A stretch of DNA of 64,000 bases from Phycisphaerae bacterium. GTDB taxonomy: Bacteria > Planctomycetota > Phycisphaerae > UBA1845 > PWPN01. The notes under the pieces are model-generated. The model did not search any database, was not told the origin of the DNA, and worked only from the letters and a program-made list of their open reading frames with translations. This document shows, piece after piece, positions 53,241 through 61,870 of the stretch (positions are counted from its first letter, which is position 1; each line of letters begins with the position of its first letter). The DNA is taken from contig DAOOIV010000001.1 of NCBI GenBank assembly GCA_035384605.1, positions 104,854 through 168,853 on the forward strand. Direction: 5' to 3'. The position numbers were made by a program, and so were the translations under genes.

Positions 53241-53329
53241 GTGTTGAGATCCTTTTTGCTCTCTGTAGTCGACTCCGGTTACGGAGACTCCTGATAATCA
53301 GCCTTTCCGAAAAACATTGATCCTGTGGG

Positions 53330-54427
53330 TCAAACCGCCGGCTTCGCTTTGCTGGCCAGCAACCCATCAAGGCCGCCCCATCGGCCGACCCGCGTGGTTG
53401 CCAACATCAGCACCGTCACCAATTCAATCAGGTTCTTGTTTACGATCAGGTAGTGCCCCTCGGACGGCCCCTCGGGAACGCCCGGCAGCGGCGGCATGGC
53501 GAGGTAATACATTGCCAGCAAGCCCGCGGCTCCGAGGCACGCCAGCCGGGTGAACAATCCGAGGATCAGGCACGCGCCGACGATGGTCAGCCCCCACTTG
53601 TTCGAAAAGTCGCTGAACCTCGACGGGCTGAAATCCGTTTTCATGTACCCTTTGCTCAGTTGCGACTCGGTCAGCAGTGCTTTTTCCACCTTCGCGCCCT
53701 TGTCGTCCGTTGCGGTGCGTTTCGCCTTGTACACGGCCGTCGGCAGGCCGGTCATGATTTTATCCGCACGCGCGACCAGCGCGGCCCGGATCCGGGCCTT
53801 GCGCTTGTACATATCCTGCAGTCGCTCTCGCTCGAAAGCCAGAACCGTCGCGTCCGCAACCTTTTCCTGCCGCGAGATTTCATCCAGAAGGACCTTGTAA
53901 TCCCAGATTTGCGCGATGAAGTCCTTATCGCGGCAAAGCAGGTCCAGCTCGGCCTTTTTTCCCTCCTTGATCTTCCTGGCTTCTTCTTGCTGGCCGCTGT
54001 CCAGTCCGTAAAAACTGACCGTCCGGTCGTAAATCTCGTCCAGTCTGGCGGCCAGGCTCTCCTCGAGCGCCTTGCTCAGTGCGGCGACCTTTGGGCCATC
54101 CAGTTCGTTGCCTTCGAGAATGCCGGGATCGTTGATTGCCAGGGCTTCACGACCATCGACGTCCTTGACGAATTTCCGGAAGTACTCGCGGAAGGGGCCC
54201 GCGGAGGCCACCAGGTAGCTGGTCGCCCGCCAGTCGGGCTGGCATAGTTTGTAGACTCCCTCAATGAAGAAATGCCAGCCGATGAAGATTCGGAGGATGA
54301 CCAGCAGGGCAATCGTCCACCCGGTGAACATCCGCACCGTTGCGACGGTCTGAGGCTTTGCCAGTTGCGGCGTCGGGGGAGGCGGTTGCTGCGATGCAGG
54401 CTGTGATGTCGGTCTTAGCTGAGCCAT
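53330..54427 (-). CDS. DoxX-like membrane protein with long insertion
   Basis: The 365-residue protein has four helices in the DoxX pattern: TM1 about 35-60 (ALLVILRIFIGWHFFIEGVY), TM2-3 about 285-330 (WGLTIVGACLILGLFTRL and following) and TM4 about 345-360. Between TM1 and TM2 is a long hydrophilic, Lys- and Glu-rich insertion of about 200 residues predicted to be mostly helical or coiled-coil. DoxX proteins link to redox or membrane stress functions. It sits between ApbE and an oxidoreductase gene. Confidence 0.75.
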   Translation of the reverse strand: MAQLRPTSQPASQQPPPPTPQLAKPQTVATVRMFTGWTIALLVILRIFIGWHFFIEGVYKLCQPDWRATSYLVASAGPFREYFRKFVKDVDGREALAINDPGILEGNELDGPKVAALSKALEESLAARLDEIYDRTVSFYGLDSGQQEEARKIKEGKKAELDLLCRDKDFIAQIWDYKVLLDEISRQEKVADATVLAFERERLQDMYKRKARIRAALVARADKIMTGLPTAVYKAKRTATDDKGAKVEKALLTESQLSKGYMKTDFSPSRFSDFSNKWGLTIVGACLILGLFTRLACLGAAGLLAMYYLAMPPLPGVPEGPSEGHYLIVNKNLIELVTVLMLATTRVGRWGGLDGLLASKAKPAV

Positions 54428-54483
54428 GATCTTGTCTTCACCTATGAATTCTCTGGTGGCGAAATCGCTCCGTCAGGCAACTC

Positions 54484-55602
54484 TCAAGAACCCGGCAGGT
54501 CGTTGCCGGGCATCAGTCTAACGTCTTCCGGCGGTAGGTTAAAGGTCACGACACGTGGCCGTGCGTCCTGGCCGTCGTCCCCATTCCGGTTTGGGACGAG
54601 GAGAGCGGCAATCTCGGGGTGATTCTGACAGAAAGCGGCCGCCTTGTCGAGCCCCATGATAAACAAAGCCGTGGACAGAGCATCGGCCGTAGCGGCATCA
54701 GGTGCCAGGACGGTGACGCTGGCCAGGCCGTCGGCGGGCCACCCCGTCCGGGGATCGATCAGGTGGCCATAGCGGTGTCCCTGTGCCTCAAAAAACTGGT
54801 TGACCGCGCTGGACGTGGCCAGCGCTCGGTCTTTCAGATAGACCGTGCCGAGCTGACGATCCGGCGAAAGCGGATCCTGGATACCGAGCAGCCAGCCCCG
54901 ACCATCGTCCGCCGGAGACCCGACGGCCCGCACACTGCTGCGGCCTCCTTGGATCAGCACACAGTCGGTGCCGAAATCGGCCATCATTCGCTTAAGCGCC
55001 TGGTCGATACCGTAACCTTTGCCGATGCTCCCCAGGTTGATCTCAAGTCCGGGGACGGCGTAATGAACGGAGATCGCCTCATCGTCGAAAACAACATGTC
55101 TCATGCCGCTCCGGGCGAATGCCTCCCGGCGTTCAGTCTCGGAAGGCACCCGCTTGGGTCCTCGCAGGAACCCCCACGCCTTGACCATCGCGCCCGTCGC
55201 GACGTCAAAGGCCCCATCCGTTTGCCACGTCAACTGGGCCGCTTGCTTGAGCAGCTCGTAAAGCCGGTAGTTGACTCGAACAGGGGCCTCGGCGGCCTGG
55301 CGGTTCAAACGCGAAACGGCGCTGTCCCCACGATAAACGCTCAGCAGATCTTCCAACTCCCCGATTTCGTCGAGGGCTGCCTCAGCCGACGCCATGGGGC
55401 TGGGTTGATCCGGAGGTAGCATGACGGTGAATTCGCATCCCATGGCCCGGCGAGAAACACACCAGTGCTGGCAGTACTTGCCCGCCGAACGTGGTCGTTT
55501 GGGGATCTGTGGCACAAGCGCGGCGATCAGTCCGCCGGTGGATGCACCCAGACCCCGTGGTGACAGAAACCTTCGTCGTGACCAGGAGTCTTGAGCACTC
55601 AT
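54484..55602 (-). CDS. FAD:protein FMN transferase (ApbE-like)
   Basis: The 372-residue protein has a twin-arginine-like start (SWSRRRFLSPRG), then the ApbE core with MGCEFTVML, LNLGSIGKGYGID-type flavin loop (INLGSIGKGYGIDQAL), ATSSAVNQFF and the C-terminal ATADALSTALFIMG. ApbE enzymes attach FMN to a Thr or Ser of a target protein or hydrolyse FAD. It heads a minus-strand unit of three genes with gaps of 56 and 89 bp. Confidence 0.87.
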   Translation of the reverse strand: MSAQDSWSRRRFLSPRGLGASTGGLIAALVPQIPKRPRSAGKYCQHWCVSRRAMGCEFTVMLPPDQPSPMASAEAALDEIGELEDLLSVYRGDSAVSRLNRQAAEAPVRVNYRLYELLKQAAQLTWQTDGAFDVATGAMVKAWGFLRGPKRVPSETERREAFARSGMRHVVFDDEAISVHYAVPGLEINLGSIGKGYGIDQALKRMMADFGTDCVLIQGGRSSVRAVGSPADDGRGWLLGIQDPLSPDRQLGTVYLKDRALATSSAVNQFFEAQGHRYGHLIDPRTGWPADGLASVTVLAPDAATADALSTALFIMGLDKAAAFCQNHPEIAALLVPNRNGDDGQDARPRVVTFNLPPEDVRLMPGNDLPGS

Positions 55603-55993
55603 CCGATTCCGCCTGAGAGTCTTGTACCCCCTTCATGGCCCGCAGTCGCAACAGAACGGTCAGAGGGGCGGCAGCACAGTATCGCAAACCCGCGACGACC
55701 AGGCAAATGTGAAGCCGGGCGCCCGCTACGGCCGATCCAGCCCGCCTACGCGGTGCGGAAGACCGCAGTCCGATCTTCCGGCGCTAGCCGGTTCATCTCT
55801 TTCATGACCATCCCCGACTCCATGTCGCCTCGGATGCGGAACGCGACATGACTCCGACAGGTCTTTGCCCTGCTCTGTTGTGTGATCGCGTGCCGTTGTT
55901 CAGAGCCCTATTGACCAGGGATCTATGCGGCCCGCGCGCATGTTTGTGGATGGCGGTGCGCTCCGGTTGCGGCCCGCAAAAAGGCGGTCTGGC
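55603..55993. other. intergenic region between apbE-like and SAM-hydrolase-type genes
   Basis: 391 bp between two minus-strand genes. On the minus strand a short frame reads MNRLAPEDRTAVFRTA then stops; it may be chance or a remnant of a transposase start. Otherwise no gene, hairpin with T-run or clear promoter was identified. Confidence 0.35.
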
Positions 55994-56791
55994 TTAGCGA
56001 AGGATGACGGGCGTGCCCCGAGCCCCTCCCAGAGTCTTGGCGGCGTTGCCGCCGTTGATGCCGATTTCAAGCATCTGCGAGCTGCCTAATAACGCGACGG
56101 GTTGGCCGGGCGGCACGTCGGCATAGGAGTCCCGAAGGGGTCCGATAACCGTCTCGCCAACCGTGACGTGCAGGTGGTGTCGCCGGATGTTGGCCGCCGT
56201 CAGATCAGTGACCGCGATGTTGGTAATGAGATTGCCGAAGTGGTCGATCAGGACCACTTCTCCGTCAACGGTTCCGTCGGGATGGATCCGCGGCCGGGAC
56301 AGGCTCAACACTTCCATCCTGTCGACCACCGGTCCCAGATGATCAAACGCAACGCCCTTGGACAGGTGAGCGGCCACCGGCGCAAAGATATCTCGCCCGT
56401 GGAATGTCCTCGAAACCTGTGCGGCGAAGTATTGGTGATTCTCAACCGACCTTACCCCCTGCAGCACGGCGTCGCGGTGGACAAGCGTCAGCAAGCCGTT
56501 GTCCGGAGCCAGGACATATCGATCGCTGTATCGAGCGGCCAGGATCCGCCGGTTGGTACCCACCGTCGGGTCAACCACCGCCACAAAGATCGTCTTGGGT
56601 GGAAACCAAGGCAGGCATTGACGTAGCACAAACGCGCCGTGGTAGATGTCCTGCGGGTTGATCTCGTGGGTAATGTCTTCGATGATGGCTCGCGGGTTGA
56701 TCTGTAGAATAACGCCCTTCATGCAGGCGACATAATGGTCGCGGGTACCGAAATCGGTAAGAAGGGCGATGACGGGGTCCATGGACTCCAT
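55994..56791 (-). CDS. SAM hydroxide adenosyltransferase (DUF62 family)
   Basis: The 265-residue enzyme hydrolyses S-adenosylmethionine to adenosine and methionine and is related to the fluorinase/chlorinase family. The conserved Asp-Arg-His set fits [11 protein letters not shown] and [30 protein letters not shown] opens the protein and [10 protein letters not shown] is the C-domain hallmark. I use the ATG at 56791; an ATG at 56782 is in frame but its GGAG is too close. The frame is open farther upstream without protein-like sequence. Confidence 0.88.
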   Translation of the reverse strand: MESMDPVIALLTDFGTRDHYVACMKGVILQINPRAIIEDITHEINPQDIYHGAFVLRQCLPWFPPKTIFVAVVDPTVGTNRRILAARYSDRYVLAPDNGLLTLVHRDAVLQGVRSVENHQYFAAQVSRTFHGRDIFAPVAAHLSKGVAFDHLGPVVDRMEVLSLSRPRIHPDGTVDGEVVLIDHFGNLITNIAVTDLTAANIRRHHLHVTVGETVIGPLRDSYADVPPGQPVALLGSSQMLEIGINGGNAAKTLGGARGTPVILR

Positions 56792-56947
56792 TATGGACCG
56801 GCCCCTCGCGAAGTCAACGAACTCTTGACGAGCCACGGGCTTTATCACCGTGGTCTGATGGGTTCCGTGAAGACCGGCGGCATAAAGCCGCCGGCTCGTC
56901 AAGGTGGTCAAGACTCTCGCGGTCACGTAGTCTCAGGAGATCATCAC

Positions 56948-57847
56948 ATGTCTTCCGACCAGCATCGAATCGGTTGGATTGGCACCGGCGTGATGGGCGT
57001 GTCGATGTGCGGTCACGTCATGGCGCGCGCGGCCTCTATCACAATCCACAACCGTACGCGGGACAAGGCAAGGCCACTGCTCGACCGCGGTGCAGTGTGG
57101 GCCGACACGCCCCGGCAGGTCGCCGAGGCGTCGGACGTGGTGTTCACCATGGTGGGCTTTCCCCGCGACGTGCGAGAAGTCTACATGGGCAAGGACGGTG
57201 TTCTCGAAGGCGCACGGCCAGGAACAATTCTCATCGACATGACCACGACAGAGCCTTCACTGGCCCGCGAGATCGACGCAGCCGCAAGGGCCAAGGGCCT
57301 GCATGCCGTGGATGCCCCGGTCTCAGGCGGCGACGTCGGGGCGCGTGAGGCCCGGCTGTCAATCATGGTAGGCGGGGAGGCGGAAATCGTGCAGCGCGTC
57401 CGGCCGCTGCTGGAGACGATGGGCAAGACCGTCGTCCACCAGGGACCGGCCGGCGCCGGTCAGCACGCCAAGATGTGCAACCAGATCCAGATCGCCGGCA
57501 CTATGATCGGCATGTGCGAGAGCCTGATCTACGCCCGCAAGGCCGGGCTCGACGTCGAGACGATGCTCAAGAGCATCAGCGGAGGAGCGGCCGGATGCTG
57601 GTCGCTCGAAAACCTCGCTCCGCGCATCTGCAAGCGCAACTTCGATCCGGGCTTCTTCGTCGATCACTTCGTCAAAGATATGGGCATCGCGCTGGAGGAA
57701 GCCAAGCGCATGAATCTGCCTCTGCCCGGCCTGGCACTCGCTCATCAGCTCTACGTGGCGGTGCAAGCCCTCGGCCACGGCCGCAAGGGCACCCAAGCCC
57801 TGATGCTGGCTCTCGAGCACATCGCCGGAATGCCGGATCGCGAATGA
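56948..57847 (+). CDS. 3-hydroxyisobutyrate dehydrogenase-like NAD(P)-dependent oxidoreductase
   Basis: The 299-residue enzyme starts at an ATG with AGGAG 8 nt upstream. It has the Rossmann motif [13 protein letters not shown], the [12 protein letters not shown] substrate segment and the catalytic Lys in [11 protein letters not shown]. Members reduce or oxidise beta-hydroxy acids such as 3-hydroxyisobutyrate or tartronate semialdehyde. Copy B of the REP-like repeat follows 8 bp after the stop. Confidence 0.9.
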   Translation: MSSDQHRIGWIGTGVMGVSMCGHVMARAASITIHNRTRDKARPLLDRGAVWADTPRQVAEASDVVFTMVGFPRDVREVYMGKDGVLEGARPGTILIDMTTTEPSLAREIDAAARAKGLHAVDAPVSGGDVGAREARLSIMVGGEAEIVQRVRPLLETMGKTVVHQGPAGAGQHAKMCNQIQIAGTMIGMCESLIYARKAGLDVETMLKSISGGAAGCWSLENLAPRICKRNFDPGFFVDHFVKDMGIALEEAKRMNLPLPGLALAHQLYVAVQALGHGRKGTQALMLALEHIAGMPDRE

Positions 57848-57854
57848 GCGCGAG

Positions 57855-57897
57855 GTAGGGCACGGTCGAAGTCGCCTCGGGCGACTGAGACCTGCCG
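57855..57897 (+). repeat. REP-like structured repeat, copy B
   Basis: Same family as 45431-45473 (35 of 43 identical). The GTAG foot is intact, and the nested stem is GGCA/TGCC, GGTC/GACC and GTCGCC/GGCGAC around TCG. It lies right after the stop of the oxidoreductase gene. Confidence 0.7.
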
Positions 57898-57917
57898 TCT
57901 TTGAACGTTCCCGAAGG

Positions 57918-58014
57918 CTACTGTACGAAGGGGTTGATGATCTCCAATTCCGGCACTCTTTGGGCAGGTATGTTTCCAGAGTACAAGAAGGACGTTTGTG
58001 TCAAGAGCGATCAT
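57918..58014 (-). pseudogene. internally deleted PIN-domain toxin
   Basis: On the minus strand an ATG at 58014 overlapping the antitoxin stop begins MIALDTNVLLVLW, the usual start of a PIN/VapC toxin with its first catalytic Asp. A shifted frame then reads LYSGNIPAQRVPELEIINPF and stops at 57918, which matches the typical end of such toxins. The region between, about 100 codons in a normal toxin, is missing, so no active toxin can be made. Confidence 0.6.
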
Positions 58015-58228
58015 GCAGTTCGTCACGAGTTGGCGGCTCGCCGCCGGAGTTGAAGCCCATTCGAGCGATGCCGCTGCGCAGACGTTCGATCGCCTCGGCA
58101 CGTGATGACGATGACTTGCCGTTCATGGGCTGGACAGTCAGCCATACCCGCTGGTGCTCCTGCAGGGGCAACGGTTCAAGGGGCTTGAGTACCCCGTTCA
58201 CGTATATGGTTTGAGTAACGTTCTTCAC
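58001..58228 (-). CDS. DUF104/AF2212-like antitoxin
   Basis: The 75-residue protein starts with GTG and opens QTIYVNGVLKPLEPLPLQ, the beta-hairpin typical of this antitoxin family; a helical tail follows (AEAIERLRSGIARMG). These partners neutralise PIN-domain RNases. The stop overlaps the start of the deleted toxin, as in a normal antitoxin-toxin operon. The ribosome binding site is weak. Confidence 0.7.
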   Translation of the reverse strand: MKNVTQTIYVNGVLKPLEPLPLQEHQRVWLTVQPMNGKSSSSRAEAIERLRSGIARMGFNSGGEPPTRDELHDRS

Positions 58229-58319
58229 AACGGCACCGTGGTTGCGTCGGTGGTCCTTCTATCGGGCCACACTCCATCATACTTGCGGGTCCCCGTGATC
58301 GGCAACTTGCGGTGTCACT

Positions 58320-58475
58320 TCACCGGCCGGCTGAAGCCTCACCTGCGGCGGGGGCCGTGGCCGGCTGGGTCGTGCCCGCGCGGTGCCACTCGGAGTGCTT
58401 CAGTTCCCAGTCCTTCAGGTCGCCGATTGGCAGGGTGATCTCCGAGACCTCGCCGGCGTTGAACTGCAGGCCTGT
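58320..58475 (-). pseudogene. C-terminal gene fragment
   Basis: On the minus strand, beginning near 58475, the frame reads TGLQFNAGEVSEITLPIGDL, continues through DWELKHSEWHRAG and ends in a Thr/Pro/Ala-rich tail with TGA at 58320-58322. Its composition and beta-strand pattern are protein-like, but no start codon with a ribosome binding site exists upstream, where the frame turns into a non-coding-like sequence. It appears to be the last part of a lost gene. Family not recognised. Confidence 0.45.
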
Positions 58476-58615
58476 CGCGGCTTCACAACGGCAGCGTCTA
58501 GCATTGTCGGATTGCGCTGGAGCCCCTCGGTTGTTCCGGATGCGCTACAAAGCGGCCGGCTCTCGAGGCGGGCCGCTTAGAATGGCTTACTCAGGCAGAA
58601 GCACGCGGGGTTCAT

Positions 58616-58975
58616 TTAGCTTCGCCTGATCGCTTCGGCGTCGATACGACGTTGGTCGACTTGCGCGTAGCGGTTACGGACGACGGGAATCAACGGTCCC
58701 ATCACGGCAACCAAAATAACCCCGCAAAGAACCATCGGATACCAGATGCCGTACGGCTGCCCGGACGCCAGGGCGATCAGGCCGATGATCAGTTGGACCG
58801 CGCCTGCCACGACGAAGAAGGCCATGGACCCAAGGACGAATCGTCGTCCCTTGCCTCGCGGGGCCAGGATTCCGCCTATCGCCCCGAGAACGCCGCACAG
58901 TGTTCCCCCCACGCCCCCGCCGATGATGCCATACATCGTGCCGAACGTGTTAGCATCAAACCACGGTTCGCTCAT
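58616..58975 (-). CDS. small membrane protein of the DUF2089 pair
   Basis: The 119-residue protein starts at an ATG with GGAG 7 nt upstream. Three hydrophobic segments are visible (about 10-40, rich in Gly; 50-75; 80-100). The Gly-rich first helix (GGGVGGTLCGVLGAIGGIL) is typical of small channel-like or anchoring proteins. It overlaps the DUF2089 gene by 20 bp and so is translated with it. Function unknown. Confidence 0.65.
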   Translation of the reverse strand: MSEPWFDANTFGTMYGIIGGGVGGTLCGVLGAIGGILAPRGKGRRFVLGSMAFFVVAGAVQLIIGLIALASGQPYGIWYPMVLCGVILVAVMGPLIPVVRNRYAQVDQRRIDAEAIRRS

Positions 58976-59291
58976 TGTTGTGCTCCTTAGTTGCCTGGAT
59001 TGCACGTCTGTGCAAATCGAGTATGGACCTTGCTGCTGACGTGGTTACTTCCCCCCGTTCAACGAGATCCGCCAGCGTTTCGGCCATGACGTCCGCCGCC
59101 TTGCCTGCCAGCACTTGCCTGACGCGGGCAATCAACCGGTCCAGCCGCCCCCTGATTGTCGGATAACTGACGCCGTAGGCGGCCGCCACGTCCTTCAAAG
59201 AACCGGAGGCCAGAACCAACTGAAGGACAAAGTCGAGGTCGCTACTATCTAATCTCGTCAGGGGATGTGGCTCGGTTTCATACGATCCCAT
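58956..59291 (-). CDS. DUF2089-family protein (HTH-like regulator)
   Basis: The 111-residue protein has a helix-turn-helix-like start, DLDFVLQLVLASGSLKDVAA and YGVSYPTIRGRLDRLI, matching the DUF2089 family, which is thought to bind DNA. No zinc ribbon precedes it here, unlike some members. GAGG lies 7 nt before the ATG. With the membrane protein it makes a two-gene unit, so a role as regulator of the small membrane protein is inferred. Confidence 0.75.
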   Translation of the reverse strand: MGSYETEPHPLTRLDSSDLDFVLQLVLASGSLKDVAAAYGVSYPTIRGRLDRLIARVRQVLAGKAADVMAETLADLVERGEVTTSAARSILDLHRRAIQATKEHNNERTVV

Positions 59292-59587
59292 GACTCTGCC
59301 TCAAGTTATTGGTCTTATCCTTGCTGGCATGGCCGTTGGCCACATGCATCAACTGTATGGTCGATTTTAATAAAAAGCAAATCGGTTTTCATAAAATTAA
59401 AGATCAGGATCTGGCTTCCGGTGGCAAAGACCGCCGCTATTGTGATTTACTGGACGTGTTCGCGGCCCTGTCACTATGGCATACCGGACGGGATTGCTGC
59501 CACGCTGGCACGGCGGCGAGGGGCTCAGATCTGACGATTCAGATTGTCGTAATTTCAAATTTTCAAAAGAGTTAAGCGTAACACTTC

Positions 59588-59619
59588 GTGCCGCATGCCT
59601 CTTGTGGCACCCTGTTTGC
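59588..59619 (+). promoter_or_regulatory. inverted repeat and sigma54-like promoter upstream of groEL
   Basis: TGGCAC (59605-59610), 5 nt, then TTGC (59616-59619) matches the -24/-12 sigma54 consensus with exact spacing. An inverted repeat GTGCCGCA (59588-59595) and TGTGGCAC (59603-59610), one G-T pair included, overlaps the -24 element. Either could be the regulatory site. No CIRCE element (TTAGCACTC type) was found. Confidence 0.45.
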
Positions 59620-59716
59620 CCTGACTGCCAGCCAAGGGGAGAATCCCTGTCGACGTAGGTACGAACGCCCCGGCCGGGTTGGGCCGGGCAAGTGAACACC
59701 AAGGAGAACCAAGGAC

Positions 59717-61375
59717 ATGGCTGCGAAACAATTGGCATTTGATGACGAGGCCCGAGCAAGCTTGTTGGCCGGCGTGGAAAAGCTGTCACGGGCGGTCAAG
59801 AGCACGTTGGGGCCCCGCGGCCGGAATGCCGTGCTCGACAAAGGTTGGGGCTCGCCGACGGTCACCAAAGATGGCGTGACGGTTGCCGAGGAGATCGACC
59901 TGACCAACAAGTACGAAAACATGGGTGCCCAGTTGGTCAAGGAGGCGGCGAGCAAGACCAGTGACGCCGCCGGCGACGGCACCACCACCGCGACCGTACT
60001 GACCGAGGCCATTTATCGCGAAGGCTTGCGAAACATCGTGGCCGGGGCCGACCCTATGGCCCTCTGCCGAGGAATCGCCAAGGCCGTCGAGGCGGTTACC
60101 GAGGCCCTCAACAAACTGGCCAAGCCGGTCAAGGTCACGGCCCGCGAGGACCTGATCAACGTCGCCGCGATCTCAGCCAACAATGACCGCAGCATCGGAG
60201 AATTGCTCGCCCAGTGCTTCGAGAAAGTCGGCAAGGACGGCGTGATCACCGTCGAAGAAGGCAAGAGCGCGGAAACGAACTATGACCTCGTCGAAGGCAT
60301 GCAGTTTGACCGTGGCTACCTTAGCCCGCACTTCATCACCGACCAGGACGCAATGGAAGCCGTTCTGGAAAAGCCCTACATCCTGATCCACGAGGAGAAG
60401 ATCTCGAGCGTCACGAAGCTGGTTCCATTGCTCGAGAAGATCGCCAAGGCCAAGAAGCCGCTGCTGATTATCGCAGAGGACGTCGAGGGTGAAGCCTTGG
60501 CCACGCTGGTGGTTAACAAGATGCGAGGCATCGTGGAAGTCTGTGCGGTGAAGGCTCCCGGATACGGCGATCGCCGCAAGGCCATGCTCCAGGACATCGC
60601 CATTCTCACGGGCGGCAAATGCATCACCAAGGATCTGGGCATTGAACTTGATGCAGTGTCAATTGCCGACCTTGGTGTCGCCAAGAAGGTGCGGGTGGAC
60701 AACGATAATACGACGATCATTGAGGGCGCCGGCAAGACGGCCGAGATTCAGGCCCGCTGCGCCCAGATTCGCCGCGAGATTGAGATCACCACGAGCGACT
60801 ACGACCGCGAGAAACTGCAGGAGCGGTTGGCCAAGCTCTCCGGGGGCGTGGCTCAGATCAACGTCGGAGCGGCCACTGAAACGGAGATGAAGGAGAAGAA
60901 AGCTCGTATCGAGGATGCCCTCCACGCGGTTCGCGCGGCCATCGAGGAAGGTATCGTGCCGGGCGGCGGCGTGGCCTTGGTTCGTTGTATTGACGCTCTG
61001 GACAACGTGAAGTGCAACGGTGACGAGAAAACCGGCGTCGAGGTGGTGCGCAAAGCCCTGTCCGCCCCGCTCAAGCAGATCGCGGCCAACGCCGGCCAGG
61101 AGCCGGGCGTGGTACTCGCCAAGGTTCAGGCCAAGAGCGGCGCTTTCGGCTACAACGCTGAAACGAACGCCTACGGCGACCTGCTCAAGGACGGAGTCAT
61201 GGACCCGACGAAGGTCGTCCGGGCGGCGCTCGTCAATGGCAGCAGTATCGCACGACTGCTGTTGAGCACCGACTGTATCGTCGCCGAGAAGCCCAAGAAG
61301 GATGAGGAAAAAGGCGGCCCCGGCGGCATGGGCGGCGGAATGGACGACATGGAGGGCATGGGGGACATGATGTGA
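59717..61375 (+). CDS. groEL: chaperonin GroEL (first copy, with GGM tail)
   Basis: The 552-residue chaperonin has all ATP-site signatures: [29 protein letters not shown] (Asp87-type), IEDALHAV (Asp398-type) and IVPGGGVAL. The C-terminus is a Gly-Met-rich tail ([17 protein letters not shown]) typical of housekeeping GroEL. It assists protein folding with GroES. GAGAAC is upstream of the ATG. A groES gene and a second groEL follow. Confidence 0.97.
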   Translation: MAAKQLAFDDEARASLLAGVEKLSRAVKSTLGPRGRNAVLDKGWGSPTVTKDGVTVAEEIDLTNKYENMGAQLVKEAASKTSDAAGDGTTTATVLTEAIYREGLRNIVAGADPMALCRGIAKAVEAVTEALNKLAKPVKVTAREDLINVAAISANNDRSIGELLAQCFEKVGKDGVITVEEGKSAETNYDLVEGMQFDRGYLSPHFITDQDAMEAVLEKPYILIHEEKISSVTKLVPLLEKIAKAKKPLLIIAEDVEGEALATLVVNKMRGIVEVCAVKAPGYGDRRKAMLQDIAILTGGKCITKDLGIELDAVSIADLGVAKKVRVDNDNTTIIEGAGKTAEIQARCAQIRREIEITTSDYDREKLQERLAKLSGGVAQINVGAATETEMKEKKARIEDALHAVRAAIEEGIVPGGGVALVRCIDALDNVKCNGDEKTGVEVVRKALSAPLKQIAANAGQEPGVVLAKVQAKSGAFGYNAETNAYGDLLKDGVMDPTKVVRAALVNGSSIARLLLSTDCIVAEKPKKDEEKGGPGGMGGGMDDMEGMGDMM

Positions 61376-61480
61376 TCGTGCGGACGACGCGGTCGCCCTT
61401 TTGCAGCGAGTGGTGTTACGGTTTTCGGCAACAAACGGGTCCTCATATACGGAGCCTGAAGACGAACGGAGATAGACGCG

Positions 61481-61777
61481 ATGGCGAAGCTGAACATCAA
61501 GCCTTTGGATGATCGGATCGTGGTCGAGCAGTGTGAGGCCGAGGACAAGACGGCCGGCGGCATTGTCCTGCCGGACACGGCCAAGGAAAAGCCCCAGCGC
61601 GGCAAGGTGCTGGCAACGGGGCCGGGCAAGCTGCTCAAGGACGGCGGACGCGGCAAGATGAGCGTAAACGTCGGCGACGAGGTCTTCTACGGCAAGTACG
61701 CCGGGTCCGACGTGGAAATCAACGGGAAGAAATACGTGATTCTCAAGGAGAGCGACGTTCTGGCAATCCTGGAGTAG
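61481..61777 (+). CDS. groES: co-chaperonin GroES
   Basis: The 98-residue co-chaperonin has the mobile loop [17 protein letters not shown] and the usual [12 protein letters not shown] barrel strand. It caps GroEL rings. It lies between the two groEL genes, so it could serve either. Confidence 0.96.
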   Translation: MAKLNIKPLDDRIVVEQCEAEDKTAGGIVLPDTAKEKPQRGKVLATGPGKLLKDGGRGKMSVNVGDEVFYGKYAGSDVEINGKKYVILKESDVLAILE

Positions 61778-61870
61778 CCGCCCTTGTAACCGGCGGAAGC
61801 GGCCGCATCGAACGACGGCGCGGCCCGAAACAAGAGAGCAGGAATCGCGAAAAGCGAGGAGCAGATAGAG

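Noticed and set aside
55603..55993. Short minus-strand peptide reading MNRLAPEDRTAVFRTA
   Set aside because: It resembles the start of some transposases but stops after 16 residues, too short to claim a mobile-element remnant.
59292..59716. CIRCE (HrcA) operator upstream of groEL
   Set aside because: No TTAGCACTC-type inverted repeat was found in this region or between the chaperone genes.
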